DNA of 58,876 bases, from positions 1 through 58,876 of the forward strand of contig NZ_JAFIRA010000021.1 of NCBI RefSeq assembly GCF_022848905.1, written 5' to 3'. The stretch's first letter is position 1; each line of letters opens with the position of its first letter. Shown here piece after piece: positions 35,797 through 43,551 of the stretch. The notes beneath the pieces are model-generated. The model had not been told where the DNA came from and did not search any database. It worked only from the letters and a program-made list of their open reading frames with translations. Source of the DNA: Thermostichus vulcanus str. 'Rupite' (GTDB lineage: Bacteria > Cyanobacteriota > Cyanobacteriia > Thermostichales > Thermostichaceae). A program made the position numbers and the translations under genes.

Positions 35797-36432
35797 TCAC
35801 CCCACCACCGCCAAGGTGAGGAAGCCCGCCCCCACCCCCGTGATGATCCAACCGGCCCAGCGGGTCAGCCCGGAAACACGGGATCCCAAATACTCAGCCA
35901 CCCCCAAGCTAAGGAGGGCTACCCCGTACTGAATGACGGTAAACCCGATCAGATACCACACCAAAGGCATCCATCCTGCCCCGATAATCGCCTCAGCATA
36001 GGCATAGCCATGAAACAACCCCGCCAGGGATCCAAACAGCAGCAGCACCCAGCCCTTGACCTGCCTTGCCAGCACCAGCAGCAACCCAAACAGCACCACC
36101 GAACCGGCAATGCCCAATTCCATGAGCCAAAGATCAAGGCCGGCAATGTGGAGCCCGGTACCCCCTAGAGCCGCCAGGACGAAGCCCAAAGGGATCCCGT
36201 AGCGCCAGTTTTGGCCGGCAGAAATCAACCCAATGGCGACAATAAAAGCCAGATGATCCAACCCAATCAGTGGATGGGCCAGCCCCGAGAGGAACCCCTG
36301 CCACCACGACTGCGGCAGTTCTCCCCCAAAAGCATGATGGGCAAAGGCCGGAGAGAAGGACAACCACACCGCCAGTGCCCCCAAGACAGCAACCCAGTTC
36401 CGGGACACTCTCTTGCCTGACACATAAGCCAT
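35797..36432 (-). CDS. hupE: HupE/UreJ family transporter, predicted cobalt importer
   Basis: About 211 residues from the ATG at 36432 (MAYVSGKRVSRN). It has a signal-like first helix followed by a histidine-rich SPAFAHHAF, then the HupE signature HPLIGLDHLAF, and a later HGYAYAEA with a further metal-binding histidine. Six or seven helices are predicted. HupE proteins carry nickel or cobalt. The cobalamin riboswitch just upstream argues for cobalt uptake for B12 synthesis. The frame is open upstream, but those codons overlap the riboswitch and are not coding. Confidence 0.88.
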   Translation of the reverse strand: MAYVSGKRVSRNWVAVLGALAVWLSFSPAFAHHAFGGELPQSWWQGFLSGLAHPLIGLDHLAFIVAIGLISAGQNWRYGIPLGFVLAALGGTGLHIAGLDLWLMELGIAGSVVLFGLLLVLARQVKGWVLLLFGSLAGLFHGYAYAEAIIGAGWMPLVWYLIGFTVIQYGVALLSLGVAEYLGSRVSGLTRWAGWIITGVGAGFLTLAVVG

Positions 36433-36489
36433 ATAGGGGAAAGGATGAGATCCCGCCGGGGATCCCTGCCAAAACGGAGACATACTTCT

Positions 36490-36660
36490 GTACCTCGCAG
36501 AATAGGAATGGCGTTCACTGCAACAGACGGCGGGCATTCTGGCTGGGGTGAAATCACCCTTCACAGCTGCGGGACAGCGACGGTCTTGCACCGTACTTTC
36601 CCCCTTACCTCCGACGGCTGCTCCCCGACGGAACCGCTGACTCTAGGGTGGGTTCTGTGG
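36490..36660 (-). ncRNA. Cobalamin riboswitch
   Basis: Read on the minus strand, this shows the conserved cobalamin aptamer: GGGGAAAGTACGGTGCAAG, the paired CGGTGCAAGACCG (36581-36593), GCTGTCCCGCAGCTGTGA, and the B12 box AGCCAGAATGCCCGCC (36529-36544). It precedes hupE by about 60 bases in the same direction. Binding of adenosylcobalamin normally shuts off the downstream gene. The outer boundaries are approximate. Confidence 0.95.
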
Positions 36661-36761
36661 GATCCCCAAACCTGAAGAGCAATCGCAACCCTATCACAGC
36701 TGGCCGTCACCGCTGATGACATTCGGTGAACTCCCCCTCCCTAAGCGGTCTGAGATTGGAT

Positions 36762-37274
36762 TTAAGGGCGCTCGGTGTAGCCTTGTAAATTTTCCGGCTC
36801 AAATTGGCGCAGAATGCGAGTTGCCTCTCGGATGCGGGCTTCGGTATCTTCCTGCAGGATAAGCAAATACTTGCCCGCGTTCAATCGGTTGCGATAAGCC
36901 AAGGCATCTCCCGATCCACTGCTCAGGCCCACCCCACCCCCGACGAAGAAGCTGCCCATCGCCGCTGCTGCCCCGCCCAACAGTCCACCAATCAGGTGAT
37001 TGCCGACGGATCCCGCCCAAGCGAAGGTCTCCAACCCGCTCAAAATACTGAATCCGACCCCTGCTAAAAAGCCAAAGGGCACCAACCAAACTGCCATACG
37101 ATTCATCTGCTGACGGGCTGACCGGGCTGGATCGATGAAGCCAAATTCATCGGCAGTTTTATACCCTCTTCCCAAAAGATTGAGTTGACTGAGGGAAAAC
37201 CCCGCCTTTTCCAGGGCGCTATAGGCAGCCTCAGCAGCGATGCGATCCGGCAGTACGGCAATCAAATAGCTCAT
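36762..37274 (-). CDS. Small glycine-rich membrane protein of unknown function
   Basis: 170 residues. An N-terminal alpha/beta segment of about 60 residues (IAVLPDRIAAEAAYSALEKAGFS) resembles domains found in general stress proteins. A membrane pair follows: MAVWLVPFGFLAGVGFSIL and the glycine-zipper helix HLIGGLLGGAAAAMGSFFVGGGVGL. The C-terminus, GKYLLILQEDTEARIREATRIL, is another alpha/beta segment. Related proteins occur in cyanobacteria without known role. It is alone and leftward. Confidence 0.7.
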   Translation of the reverse strand: MSYLIAVLPDRIAAEAAYSALEKAGFSLSQLNLLGRGYKTADEFGFIDPARSARQQMNRMAVWLVPFGFLAGVGFSILSGLETFAWAGSVGNHLIGGLLGGAAAAMGSFFVGGGVGLSSGSGDALAYRNRLNAGKYLLILQEDTEARIREATRILRQFEPENLQGYTERP

Positions 37275-37425
37275 GGCTTCCTTGAGTTAGTTTGGAGGAT
37301 TTATTAGAGGGTTTATTTCATTCTCGGCTAAGTCTGAGTACAGCTCTAGTGCCGGTTTCCTCCAACAATGCCGGTGTCCTTGTCCAAACCGGTTAAAATC
37401 TCCTTCGTGCAAACTGGAGCCCCAT

Positions 37426-37779
37426 GTGCTTCCCCAAGGGCCTTCTGCTAACCTCTACCAGCGTTTTTACGATGTTGTCCGGCGGATCCCGACTGGACGG
37501 GTGGCCACCTATGGGCAAGTGGCCCGCTTGGCCGGTTATCCCGGTTATGCGCGACAGGTGGGGTATGCGCTGTTTCGGCTCCAAGGGGAAGAGACAGATA
37601 TCCCTTGGCAACGGGTGATCAATGCGCAGGGGCGAATCTCCTATTCACCGTTTCGCCTCGGTCAAGATCACCTGCAAAAAGTTCTCTTGGAAGCGGAAGG
37701 GATCCGATTTGACTCCGACCATCGGGTGGATTTGCAGTGCTTTGGCTGGGATCCCGCTAGTCCTGACGACAAAGCTTAA
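37426..37779 (+). CDS. Alkyltransferase-like (ATL) protein lacking the acceptor cysteine
   Basis: 117 residues from a GTG start. It matches the DNA-binding domain of O6-alkylguanine-DNA alkyltransferases: VVRRIPTGRVATYGQVARLAGYPGYARQVGYAL, including the helix-turn-helix with its arginine finger. The usual PCHRV active site is replaced by IPWQRVINAQGRIS, with Trp in place of Cys. This is the hallmark of ATL proteins, which bind alkylated bases and hand them to nucleotide excision repair without repairing them. Length fits ATL rather than full MGMT. Confidence 0.88.
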   Translation: MLPQGPSANLYQRFYDVVRRIPTGRVATYGQVARLAGYPGYARQVGYALFRLQGEETDIPWQRVINAQGRISYSPFRLGQDHLQKVLLEAEGIRFDSDHRVDLQCFGWDPASPDDKA

Positions 37780-37886
37780 CCCTAGCTTGACTCAACCTTA
37801 AACTTACCATAGCGATACCTCCATCCCAACCCTGGTAACGTGAACGCGGACGCGCCTTATCTCGTGGATGGAGTGAACCAATTGTC

Positions 37887-39962
37887 ATGAAAGTATCTCG
37901 TTACGCTCACGCTGCGCCGGAGCCCGGCGTACAGAGGTTTACCTCAAGGGGGTGGGCCTGGGTTCATTTGAACGCTTGGGCCAAATCCCTTTGGATTGGG
38001 TTGTTCTGCTTGGTGATTGGCCTAACCAGCGCCTGTGGCAGCAGCAGCAGCAGCTCAGTGGCTACCGGCGGTGGTGCCGGCTTTATCGGCACGGATCCCA
38101 ATGTGGTCTTATCGACGCAGCCAACCGCTTTTACCCTGCAAGTGCTGCATGCTAGCGACCTGGAAGCCTCTTTGGCTGCCGTAGAGGATGCACCCCGCTT
38201 TTCGGCAGTGGTGAACGCCCTGCGCCCCCAGTTTCCCAATACGGTGGTGCTTTCCAGTGGGGATAACTACATTCCCAGCCCCTTCTACAATGCCAGCACG
38301 GATCCCTCGCTAGCTGGCCGCTACAACCGCACCCCTGGCAAAGCAGATATTGAGATGATCAATGCCATCGGGTTCGAGGCCGCTGCCTTTGGCAACCACG
38401 AGTTTGACCAAGGGACTCGCCAAATCCGTGATTTGATCCGACCGGACAGTGGCCGTGGCTATGCAGGGGCACGCTTCCCTTACTTAAGCGCCAACCTGAC
38501 CTTTACACCGGATAGTGATGGAATTACTGCTTCCGATATCGCGGCAGATGGACAGGAAGCCAGCAGTATTCGCAACAAAATTGCCCGCACTGCTGTGATT
38601 ACCGTCGGTGGCGAACGCATTGGTTTGGTGGGAGCGACCACCACCCGTCTAGCGGGTATCTCCAGCCCTGGCCCTCGTGTGACAGTGGAGGGAGGGTTCG
38701 ACGAAACCGATCAGGTGAATGCCTTTGTGTTGCAACCCTATGTGGATGAGCTGACGGCTCAGGGGATTAATAAGATCTTCCTGCTGGCCCACCTGCAGCA
38801 GTTGCAAAATGAAGTGGATTTGGCCAGCCAGTTGCGGGATGTAGATGTGATCATCGCGGGGGGATCCCACCGGGTGATTGCCAAGCCTGAAGATCGTCTG
38901 CGCACCGATTTGCCGGATCGCCGTACCGGCGATTACCCGATTCTGCGTACCTCTCCCAGTGGCCAGCCGGTGGCGGTGGTGAATACTGCTTCTAACTACC
39001 GCTATGTCGGTCGTTTGGTGGTCAGCTTCGATGCCAACGGCGTGATTAGCAACATCGACCCGGTCAGTGGTGCCTATGCCACCGATGATCAGGGGGTGGC
39101 GGCTGTAGGGGGTACCCCCAATCCCGATGTGCTGCGGGTGGCCAACGACATTGGCAACATCATTCGCGCTAAAGATGGCCGTACCTTTGGTTCCACCGCC
39201 AATTTCTTGAATGGGTTGCGGGCGGAAGTGCGCACGGAAGAAACCAACCTGGGCAACCTGACTGCTGATGCTAACCTGGCCTACGCCCGGACAATTGACC
39301 CCAGCACGGTCATCTCCCTCAAGAATGGTGGTGGTATTCGCGCCCCGATTGGGGCTACTACGGGTGGCGGTGGCAACGAGCCGGTACAACGGATCCCGCC
39401 CCTTGCCAACCCGGCTGCGGGTAAACGAGCTGGACAGATTTCTCAGTTGGATATCGAGAGTTCTCTGGCCTTCAACAATGGACTTTCCCTGCTGACTGTC
39501 ACGGCCAGTGAGCTGAAACAAGTTGTTGAGCATGGAGTCGCTCAAACCCAACCGGGAGCTACACCAGGTCGTTTTCCACAAATTGGCGGGTTTGCCTTTA
39601 GCTTTGATCCCTCCCGTCCACCGGGATCCCGAATAATTTCCTTGCGGGTGGATACACCAAGTGGCCGAGATGTGGTGGTACGCAACGGTCAGTTGGAAGG
39701 GAACCCCAACCGTACCTTCCGTCTGGTAACTCTGGGCTTTTTGGCCGATGGTGGGGATGATTATCCTTTCCCGAGGCTCTCCAACGCCAACCGAGTGAAT
39801 TTGGCGCCTCCCTCGGGCAATACCTTCGATACACCCGGTAGCGAACAAAATGCCTTGGCTCTCTATTTACAGCGGATTGGCGTGTTCACTGACCCTGACA
39901 CTCCGACGGCTCAAGATACCCGTATTCAAAACCTCTCGGTCCGTAGGGATACGGTGCTGTAA
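37887..39962 (+). CDS. 5'-nucleotidase/UshA-type metallophosphatase lipoprotein
   Basis: 691 residues. A hydrophobic helix LWIGLFCLVIGLTSACGSS ends in a lipobox (cysteine after LTSA), so it is a membrane-anchored periplasmic lipoprotein. The metallophosphatase domain carries VLHASDLEA, SSGDNYIPS, GFEAAAFGNHEFD, LLAHLQQ and GGSHRVI, all metal-site blocks. The 5'-nucleotidase C-terminal domain follows, with NLTADANLAYA and ISLKNGGGIRAPI. It would hydrolyse nucleotides or similar phosphoesters outside the cell. A strong terminator follows. Confidence 0.9.
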   Translation: MKVSRYAHAAPEPGVQRFTSRGWAWVHLNAWAKSLWIGLFCLVIGLTSACGSSSSSSVATGGGAGFIGTDPNVVLSTQPTAFTLQVLHASDLEASLAAVEDAPRFSAVVNALRPQFPNTVVLSSGDNYIPSPFYNASTDPSLAGRYNRTPGKADIEMINAIGFEAAAFGNHEFDQGTRQIRDLIRPDSGRGYAGARFPYLSANLTFTPDSDGITASDIAADGQEASSIRNKIARTAVITVGGERIGLVGATTTRLAGISSPGPRVTVEGGFDETDQVNAFVLQPYVDELTAQGINKIFLLAHLQQLQNEVDLASQLRDVDVIIAGGSHRVIAKPEDRLRTDLPDRRTGDYPILRTSPSGQPVAVVNTASNYRYVGRLVVSFDANGVISNIDPVSGAYATDDQGVAAVGGTPNPDVLRVANDIGNIIRAKDGRTFGSTANFLNGLRAEVRTEETNLGNLTADANLAYARTIDPSTVISLKNGGGIRAPIGATTGGGGNEPVQRIPPLANPAAGKRAGQISQLDIESSLAFNNGLSLLTVTASELKQVVEHGVAQTQPGATPGRFPQIGGFAFSFDPSRPPGSRIISLRVDTPSGRDVVVRNGQLEGNPNRTFRLVTLGFLADGGDDYPFPRLSNANRVNLAPPSGNTFDTPGSEQNALALYLQRIGVFTDPDTPTAQDTRIQNLSVRRDTVL

Positions 39963-40005
39963 GGCTGTTTGTCCGAATCGGAGTTGATCTCAATCTGCAT
40001 TTGAA

Positions 40006-40036
40006 GAAGGGATCCCTGCTGGGGTGGGGATCCTTT
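40006..40036 (+). terminator. Rho-independent terminator after the 5'-nucleotidase gene
   Basis: AAGG(G)ATCCC pairs with GGGGATCCTT across a nine-base loop, followed by a run of Ts to 40039. One arm is an exact copy of the iterated GGGATCCC octamer, so the palindrome has been used as a terminator stem. Confidence 0.8.
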
Positions 40037-40055
40037 TTTGTACTTATCTTTGTGC

Positions 40056-41444
40056 TCAGTGTAGGTTTGCTTCTCCAGACTCTGCCGCTGTTTCTCCACC
40101 CTCGCTAACCATGACTGGAGTTGCAGAAGGGATCCCTGTAGAGGGGCCGATCCAAAGCAGAAGCAGCATGGCCGGAGCTGCCGTTACCGCCGTAATCAAG
40201 TAAAACAGCGGCCAATCTACCGCAGCAGCCAAATAGCCCGATCCGGCTCCGGCCAACGTCCCGCCTACCGCAAACACACTGGTGAGCAAGGCATACTGGG
40301 TGGCGCTGAACTGCCGGTCACACAGACTCATCAAAAAAGCCAAAAAGGCGGCGGTGCCCATACCCCCAGCCATATTGTCAAAAATCGTCGCCCCGATCAG
40401 CAGCGGGTAATTTTGTCCCACCAACCCGATCGCCCCTAGGCCCAAATTACCGATCCCTTGCAACACCGCAAAGATAAACAGGCAGCGGTAGGTGCCGATG
40501 CGGCTCACCAGTTCCCCGCCAATAAACGCTCCTGTCAAAGTGGCAAACAATCCCACCCAACTGCGAATAATGCCCAGGTCACTGGTGCTAAACCCCATTT
40601 GCAGCAGAAAAGTCGGGGTCATTTGCCCCGCCAAACTATCCGGCAGCTTGAAGCAGACCACAAACAGCAGAATCACCAAGGCTAAGCGATGTTGCCAAAA
40701 GGATTGAAATGGCTCGATAATCGCCGCCCGTAAGGAAGTCGGTTTGAGGGCGCTGTTTTCCGGTTCTGGCGCCAGAAAAGATGTGATTACCCCAATCAAC
40801 ATCAGCAACGCCATGATGCCGTACACCTGCCACCAGGGCAAATAATCCGCCAGAATCAAGCCCACACCACTGCTCACCAGCAGGGCCATGCGGTAGCCAA
40901 ACACGAAAATAGCTACCCCCGCCCCCATCTCCCGTTCTTCCAAGACATCGGTACGGTAGGCATCCACGGCGATATCTTGGGAAGCACCGAAAAAGGCCAC
41001 CAACAGCCCCACCACGAAAATTGGTCGGGTCAGCACAGTGATCCCCGGCCAGGTTTGGGCCAGTTCTTCTAAGCCCAGCCCTTCCAGCCAAGTTTGTGTC
41101 GGATCTTGAAAACCCAATAACCCCAAACTCAGCAGCAACAGCACTTGTGTCAGGGCCATCCACCCCCGTCGCCGACTGCCCCGCAGGGATCCCGGTGCCG
41201 GCAACAAAAACCGATCCAAAACGGGGGACCACAGAAACTTAAAGGAGTAGGGCAAATTCAGCAGGTTAAATAGGCCGATGGCGATGGTGGTCAGACCCGC
41301 TTGCGTCAGCCAGGCATTTAGGGTGGTGTTGATCAACAGCAACGGTAGCCCTGATGAAAACCCCAACAGCAGCAGGATCCCCATCTTGGGATTACCGTAT
41401 ACTCCCAAGGCTCGTTTGAGGCCGTTTGTTTCTGCCCAGACCAT
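40056..41444 (-). CDS. AmpG-like MFS permease
   Basis: About 462 residues from the ATG at 41444, which follows a strong ribosome-binding sequence (GGAGAGGAG). Twelve or more membrane helices are predicted. The AmpG signature GFSSGLPLLLINTTLNAWL and the LPYSFKFLWSPVLDRF segment after the second helix are clear, as is QDIAVDAYRTDVL. AmpG proteins import muropeptides or related disaccharides for cell-wall recycling; in cyanobacteria the substrate is unproven. It is convergent with the 5'-nucleotidase gene. Confidence 0.88.
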   Translation of the reverse strand: MVWAETNGLKRALGVYGNPKMGILLLLGFSSGLPLLLINTTLNAWLTQAGLTTIAIGLFNLLNLPYSFKFLWSPVLDRFLLPAPGSLRGSRRRGWMALTQVLLLLSLGLLGFQDPTQTWLEGLGLEELAQTWPGITVLTRPIFVVGLLVAFFGASQDIAVDAYRTDVLEEREMGAGVAIFVFGYRMALLVSSGVGLILADYLPWWQVYGIMALLMLIGVITSFLAPEPENSALKPTSLRAAIIEPFQSFWQHRLALVILLFVVCFKLPDSLAGQMTPTFLLQMGFSTSDLGIIRSWVGLFATLTGAFIGGELVSRIGTYRCLFIFAVLQGIGNLGLGAIGLVGQNYPLLIGATIFDNMAGGMGTAAFLAFLMSLCDRQFSATQYALLTSVFAVGGTLAGAGSGYLAAAVDWPLFYLITAVTAAPAMLLLLWIGPSTGIPSATPVMVSEGGETAAESGEANLH

Positions 41445-41567
41445 ATTCACTCCTCTCCACAACCCAACCACACTCAGGGATCCCTGGGATCCACGATATT
41501 GACAGTTACTTTAACAGGTTCATTCCCTTGGAATTTGCTCCAGTCAAGCTGGGGATGGGGAAAGCCT

Positions 41568-41825
41568 CTAGAGGCTACTGCGAATCACAAACGAGTAGTT
41601 ACTGCCTGGCTCCAGCAGGTAATCCGACTTTTCCAGAAAGCGGCTCAAGGGTTCTCGAATTAGGGCCCGACCCACAGACGGTTCAACTTTGAGCTCCCCA
41701 GCTCGAAAGCACCAGCAAAAATGCCAAACCCAACCATTGGCATTCACTTCTCCCTCGATCGCGCCATCCTGCCAGGAGTAGCGGGTGATTTGTACATGGG
41801 CAGTGGTCTGGGGCAATCGACTCAT
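41568..41825 (-). CDS. DUF3146 family cyanobacterial protein
   Basis: 85 residues from the ATG at 41825 (MSRLPQTTAHVQI). The whole length matches DUF3146, a small family essentially confined to cyanobacteria: IEGEVNANGWVWHFCWCFR, then PSVGRALIREPLSRFL and a YLLEPG..YSFVIR ending. Function is unknown. The upstream part of the open frame is not conserved. It is a good marker for the taxonomic assignment. Confidence 0.85.
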   Translation of the reverse strand: MSRLPQTTAHVQITRYSWQDGAIEGEVNANGWVWHFCWCFRAGELKVEPSVGRALIREPLSRFLEKSDYLLEPGSNYSFVIRSSL

Positions 41826-41953
41826 GAAAACTCTCCGGATCGGATCCCTTCCGGTGCCATGCAACTGACAACTGGAGTCAGACAACAACCCATCTTAGAA
41901 ACTAGCCCAGGTCAGGAACCTGAGCAGTATGGATTCTTTTGAGGATGCTAGCA

Positions 41954-41977
41954 ATAAACCCCCCAAGGGAGGGGGGC
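41954..41977 (-). terminator. Terminator after the 42019-42360 gene
   Basis: On the minus strand, CCCCCC and GGGGGG (41971-41976 and 41959-41964) form a perfect six-pair GC stem with a six-base loop, followed by TTTATT. Confidence 0.75.
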
Positions 41978-42018
41978 TATTCTGCAAATTCATCCTGCTG
42001 GGAAAGACGAGCGTCAAT

Positions 42019-42360
42019 TTATCGAGCAGCAGTCGCAAGAGTCTTCGATGTTTTTCGTTCAGGCTTCTCAGCCGCAACCTCTGCTAACAAGGCCCGCAAG
42101 CTGGGGAAAAGGAAGTGGTTCTCCTCGACATACTGAGCCCCAAACAGTCCTTTCTCCGCCCAAAAGAATCGATCAATTGTATGCTCGTTTCGCCGAACCA
42201 AGATGAGTGCCGGTGGCTGAATAGACTGATCCTGAATATACTTCCGGGCAGCGGTTACAGACTTCTCCTCACCACTATCCAAATTAAATTGAGGAATATG
42301 ATCTAAAATTTTGCGCCCCTCTAAACGGCGGCGACTCTTACGCTTTCTTCTCCTAACCAA
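42019..42360 (-). CDS. Small basic conserved protein of unknown function
   Basis: 113 residues with a very basic start (VRRRKRKSRRRLEGRK) and an alanine-rich basic tail. The centre, AARKYIQDQSIQPPALILVRRNEHTIDRFFWAEKGLFGAQYVEENHFLFPSL, looks like a folded alpha/beta domain and is read on the coding strand just ahead of a good terminator. I do not recognise the family with confidence. The basic N-terminus could bind nucleic acid. Confidence 0.65.
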   Translation of the reverse strand: MVRRRKRKSRRRLEGRKILDHIPQFNLDSGEEKSVTAARKYIQDQSIQPPALILVRRNEHTIDRFFWAEKGLFGAQYVEENHFLFPSLRALLAEVAAEKPERKTSKTLATAAR

Positions 42361-43016
42361 TGTAAGCCTCCTGTAGAAGGATTACTAAACAACCGCACAA
42401 AATATATCAGCATTCCTTAAGAAAATCAATAACTTACACCCTCTTTTTATTGCATTTTTTACAAAACAACAAACACGAAGAGCCAGAACGAAAGGCAATA
42501 AGAATCTAGGGCTAATGACCAACTCACTCCTCTTGCAAAACCGTTCATCTGTTGAACAGAACTCAAGAAGCTCATTCCCAAAAGGAGCACTGATAAGGCG
42601 TTCTGATGGAATCAGATGATGATAAGTAGGAGTCACAAACTGTTGGGCCAAGCCCCTGAGAAGACAGTCAGTTACTTGTTGCAAAGAAGTTTCCTCTGCA
42701 TCTAGTTTCTAGGCTAACATTAACCCAATCGCTACTCAACAGAAAATATACCTATACTTAGCCCAAAAAGCTGCGCTAAGGTCGCTAAGGTTCAGATCCT
42801 GTTAACAAGAATTGCAAAGTTTGAAAACAACCCAGCCGAAACAGCACCGAAGGGCTGTGTGACAAGCAGACAGGGCATAATGACTCTACAACCAACTCCC
42901 CAATTCCACAATAGGTTTCTAGCACTGCGCTGAACCGATTAGACGGGGGACAGACATCTTGCTAGTCTGGCTTCAGACCTAGCTTGGCCGTGGAGTTTGG
43001 ATAGGGAGTCTGGGGC
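42361..43016. other. 656-bp AT-rich noncoding region
   Basis: No gene is supported. A minus-strand ORF at 42385-42684 has no recognisable domain and ends in a low-complexity hydrophobic tail. The DNA is AT-richer than its surroundings. It must contain the promoters of the basic protein (leftward) and of the DUF4168 gene (rightward). No tRNA or clear RNA motif was found. Confidence 0.5.
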
Positions 43017-43550
43017 ATGATGAAGTTTGCGTTTCTGATGGGTCTGCTGCTGGGGTTGGGATCTCTACAGGCCGGATCCTGGCCTGCCCTACCAACCTGG
43101 GCGCAAGGGTCTACCCCGCTGCCTAGCCCTACAGCTCCGGCTTCTCCCGCTTCCGGAGGAGCTCCGGTTCCGTCGACTCCCAGCCCAGCCCAGGCAGGTC
43201 AAGCTTCTCCCACCCCAGGGTTGACCGCAGAGCAGGTTACGGATGACCAGGTGGAGCAGTTGGTACAAATTTTGCTGGAGTTGGATCCCTTGATTCGCGA
43301 AGCCAGCGCCCAACTGCGGGAAACTCAGGATGAAGATGAATATGAGCAAATTATGCAGCGGACAGAGACCCAAGCCAGCCGCATTGTTGAGGAGCAAGGG
43401 CTGACGGTGCCTCAATATCGTGAACTGATGACCTTGGCCAACGAAAATCCGGTTCTGAATCAGCGGATCCGTGTGCGTCTGCAGGAAGTGATGGAAGAAA
43501 TGGAATCTTCGGCTTCTCCAGCACCGGCCACTCCGGCGCCTACACCTTAG
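43017..43550 (+). CDS. Secreted DUF4168 protein
   Basis: 177 residues. A Sec signal peptide (FAFLMGLLLGLGSLQAG, cleavage near TWAQG) is followed by a Pro/Ser/Ala-rich linker of about 45 residues. The DUF4168 domain then shows a helical segment QLVQILLELDPLIREASAQLRETQDEDEYEQIMQRTETQA and LTVPQYRELMTLANENPVLNQRIRVRLQEV. DUF4168 proteins are periplasmic or outer-membrane-associated and of unknown function. Another Pro/Ala tail closes the protein. It is convergent with the hybrid kinase gene, whose stop lies two bases away. Confidence 0.85.
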   Translation: MMKFAFLMGLLLGLGSLQAGSWPALPTWAQGSTPLPSPTAPASPASGGAPVPSTPSPAQAGQASPTPGLTAEQVTDDQVEQLVQILLELDPLIREASAQLRETQDEDEYEQIMQRTETQASRIVEEQGLTVPQYRELMTLANENPVLNQRIRVRLQEVMEEMESSASPAPATPAPTP

Positions 43551-43551
43551 G

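Noticed and set aside
42385-42684. 99-codon minus-strand ORF
   Set aside because: No recognised family, an AT-rich region and a low-complexity C-terminus. I cannot support it as a gene.
42780-42830. tRNA-like GGTTCAGATCC segment
   Set aside because: It resembles a T-arm, but no acceptor, D or anticodon stems could be folded around it.
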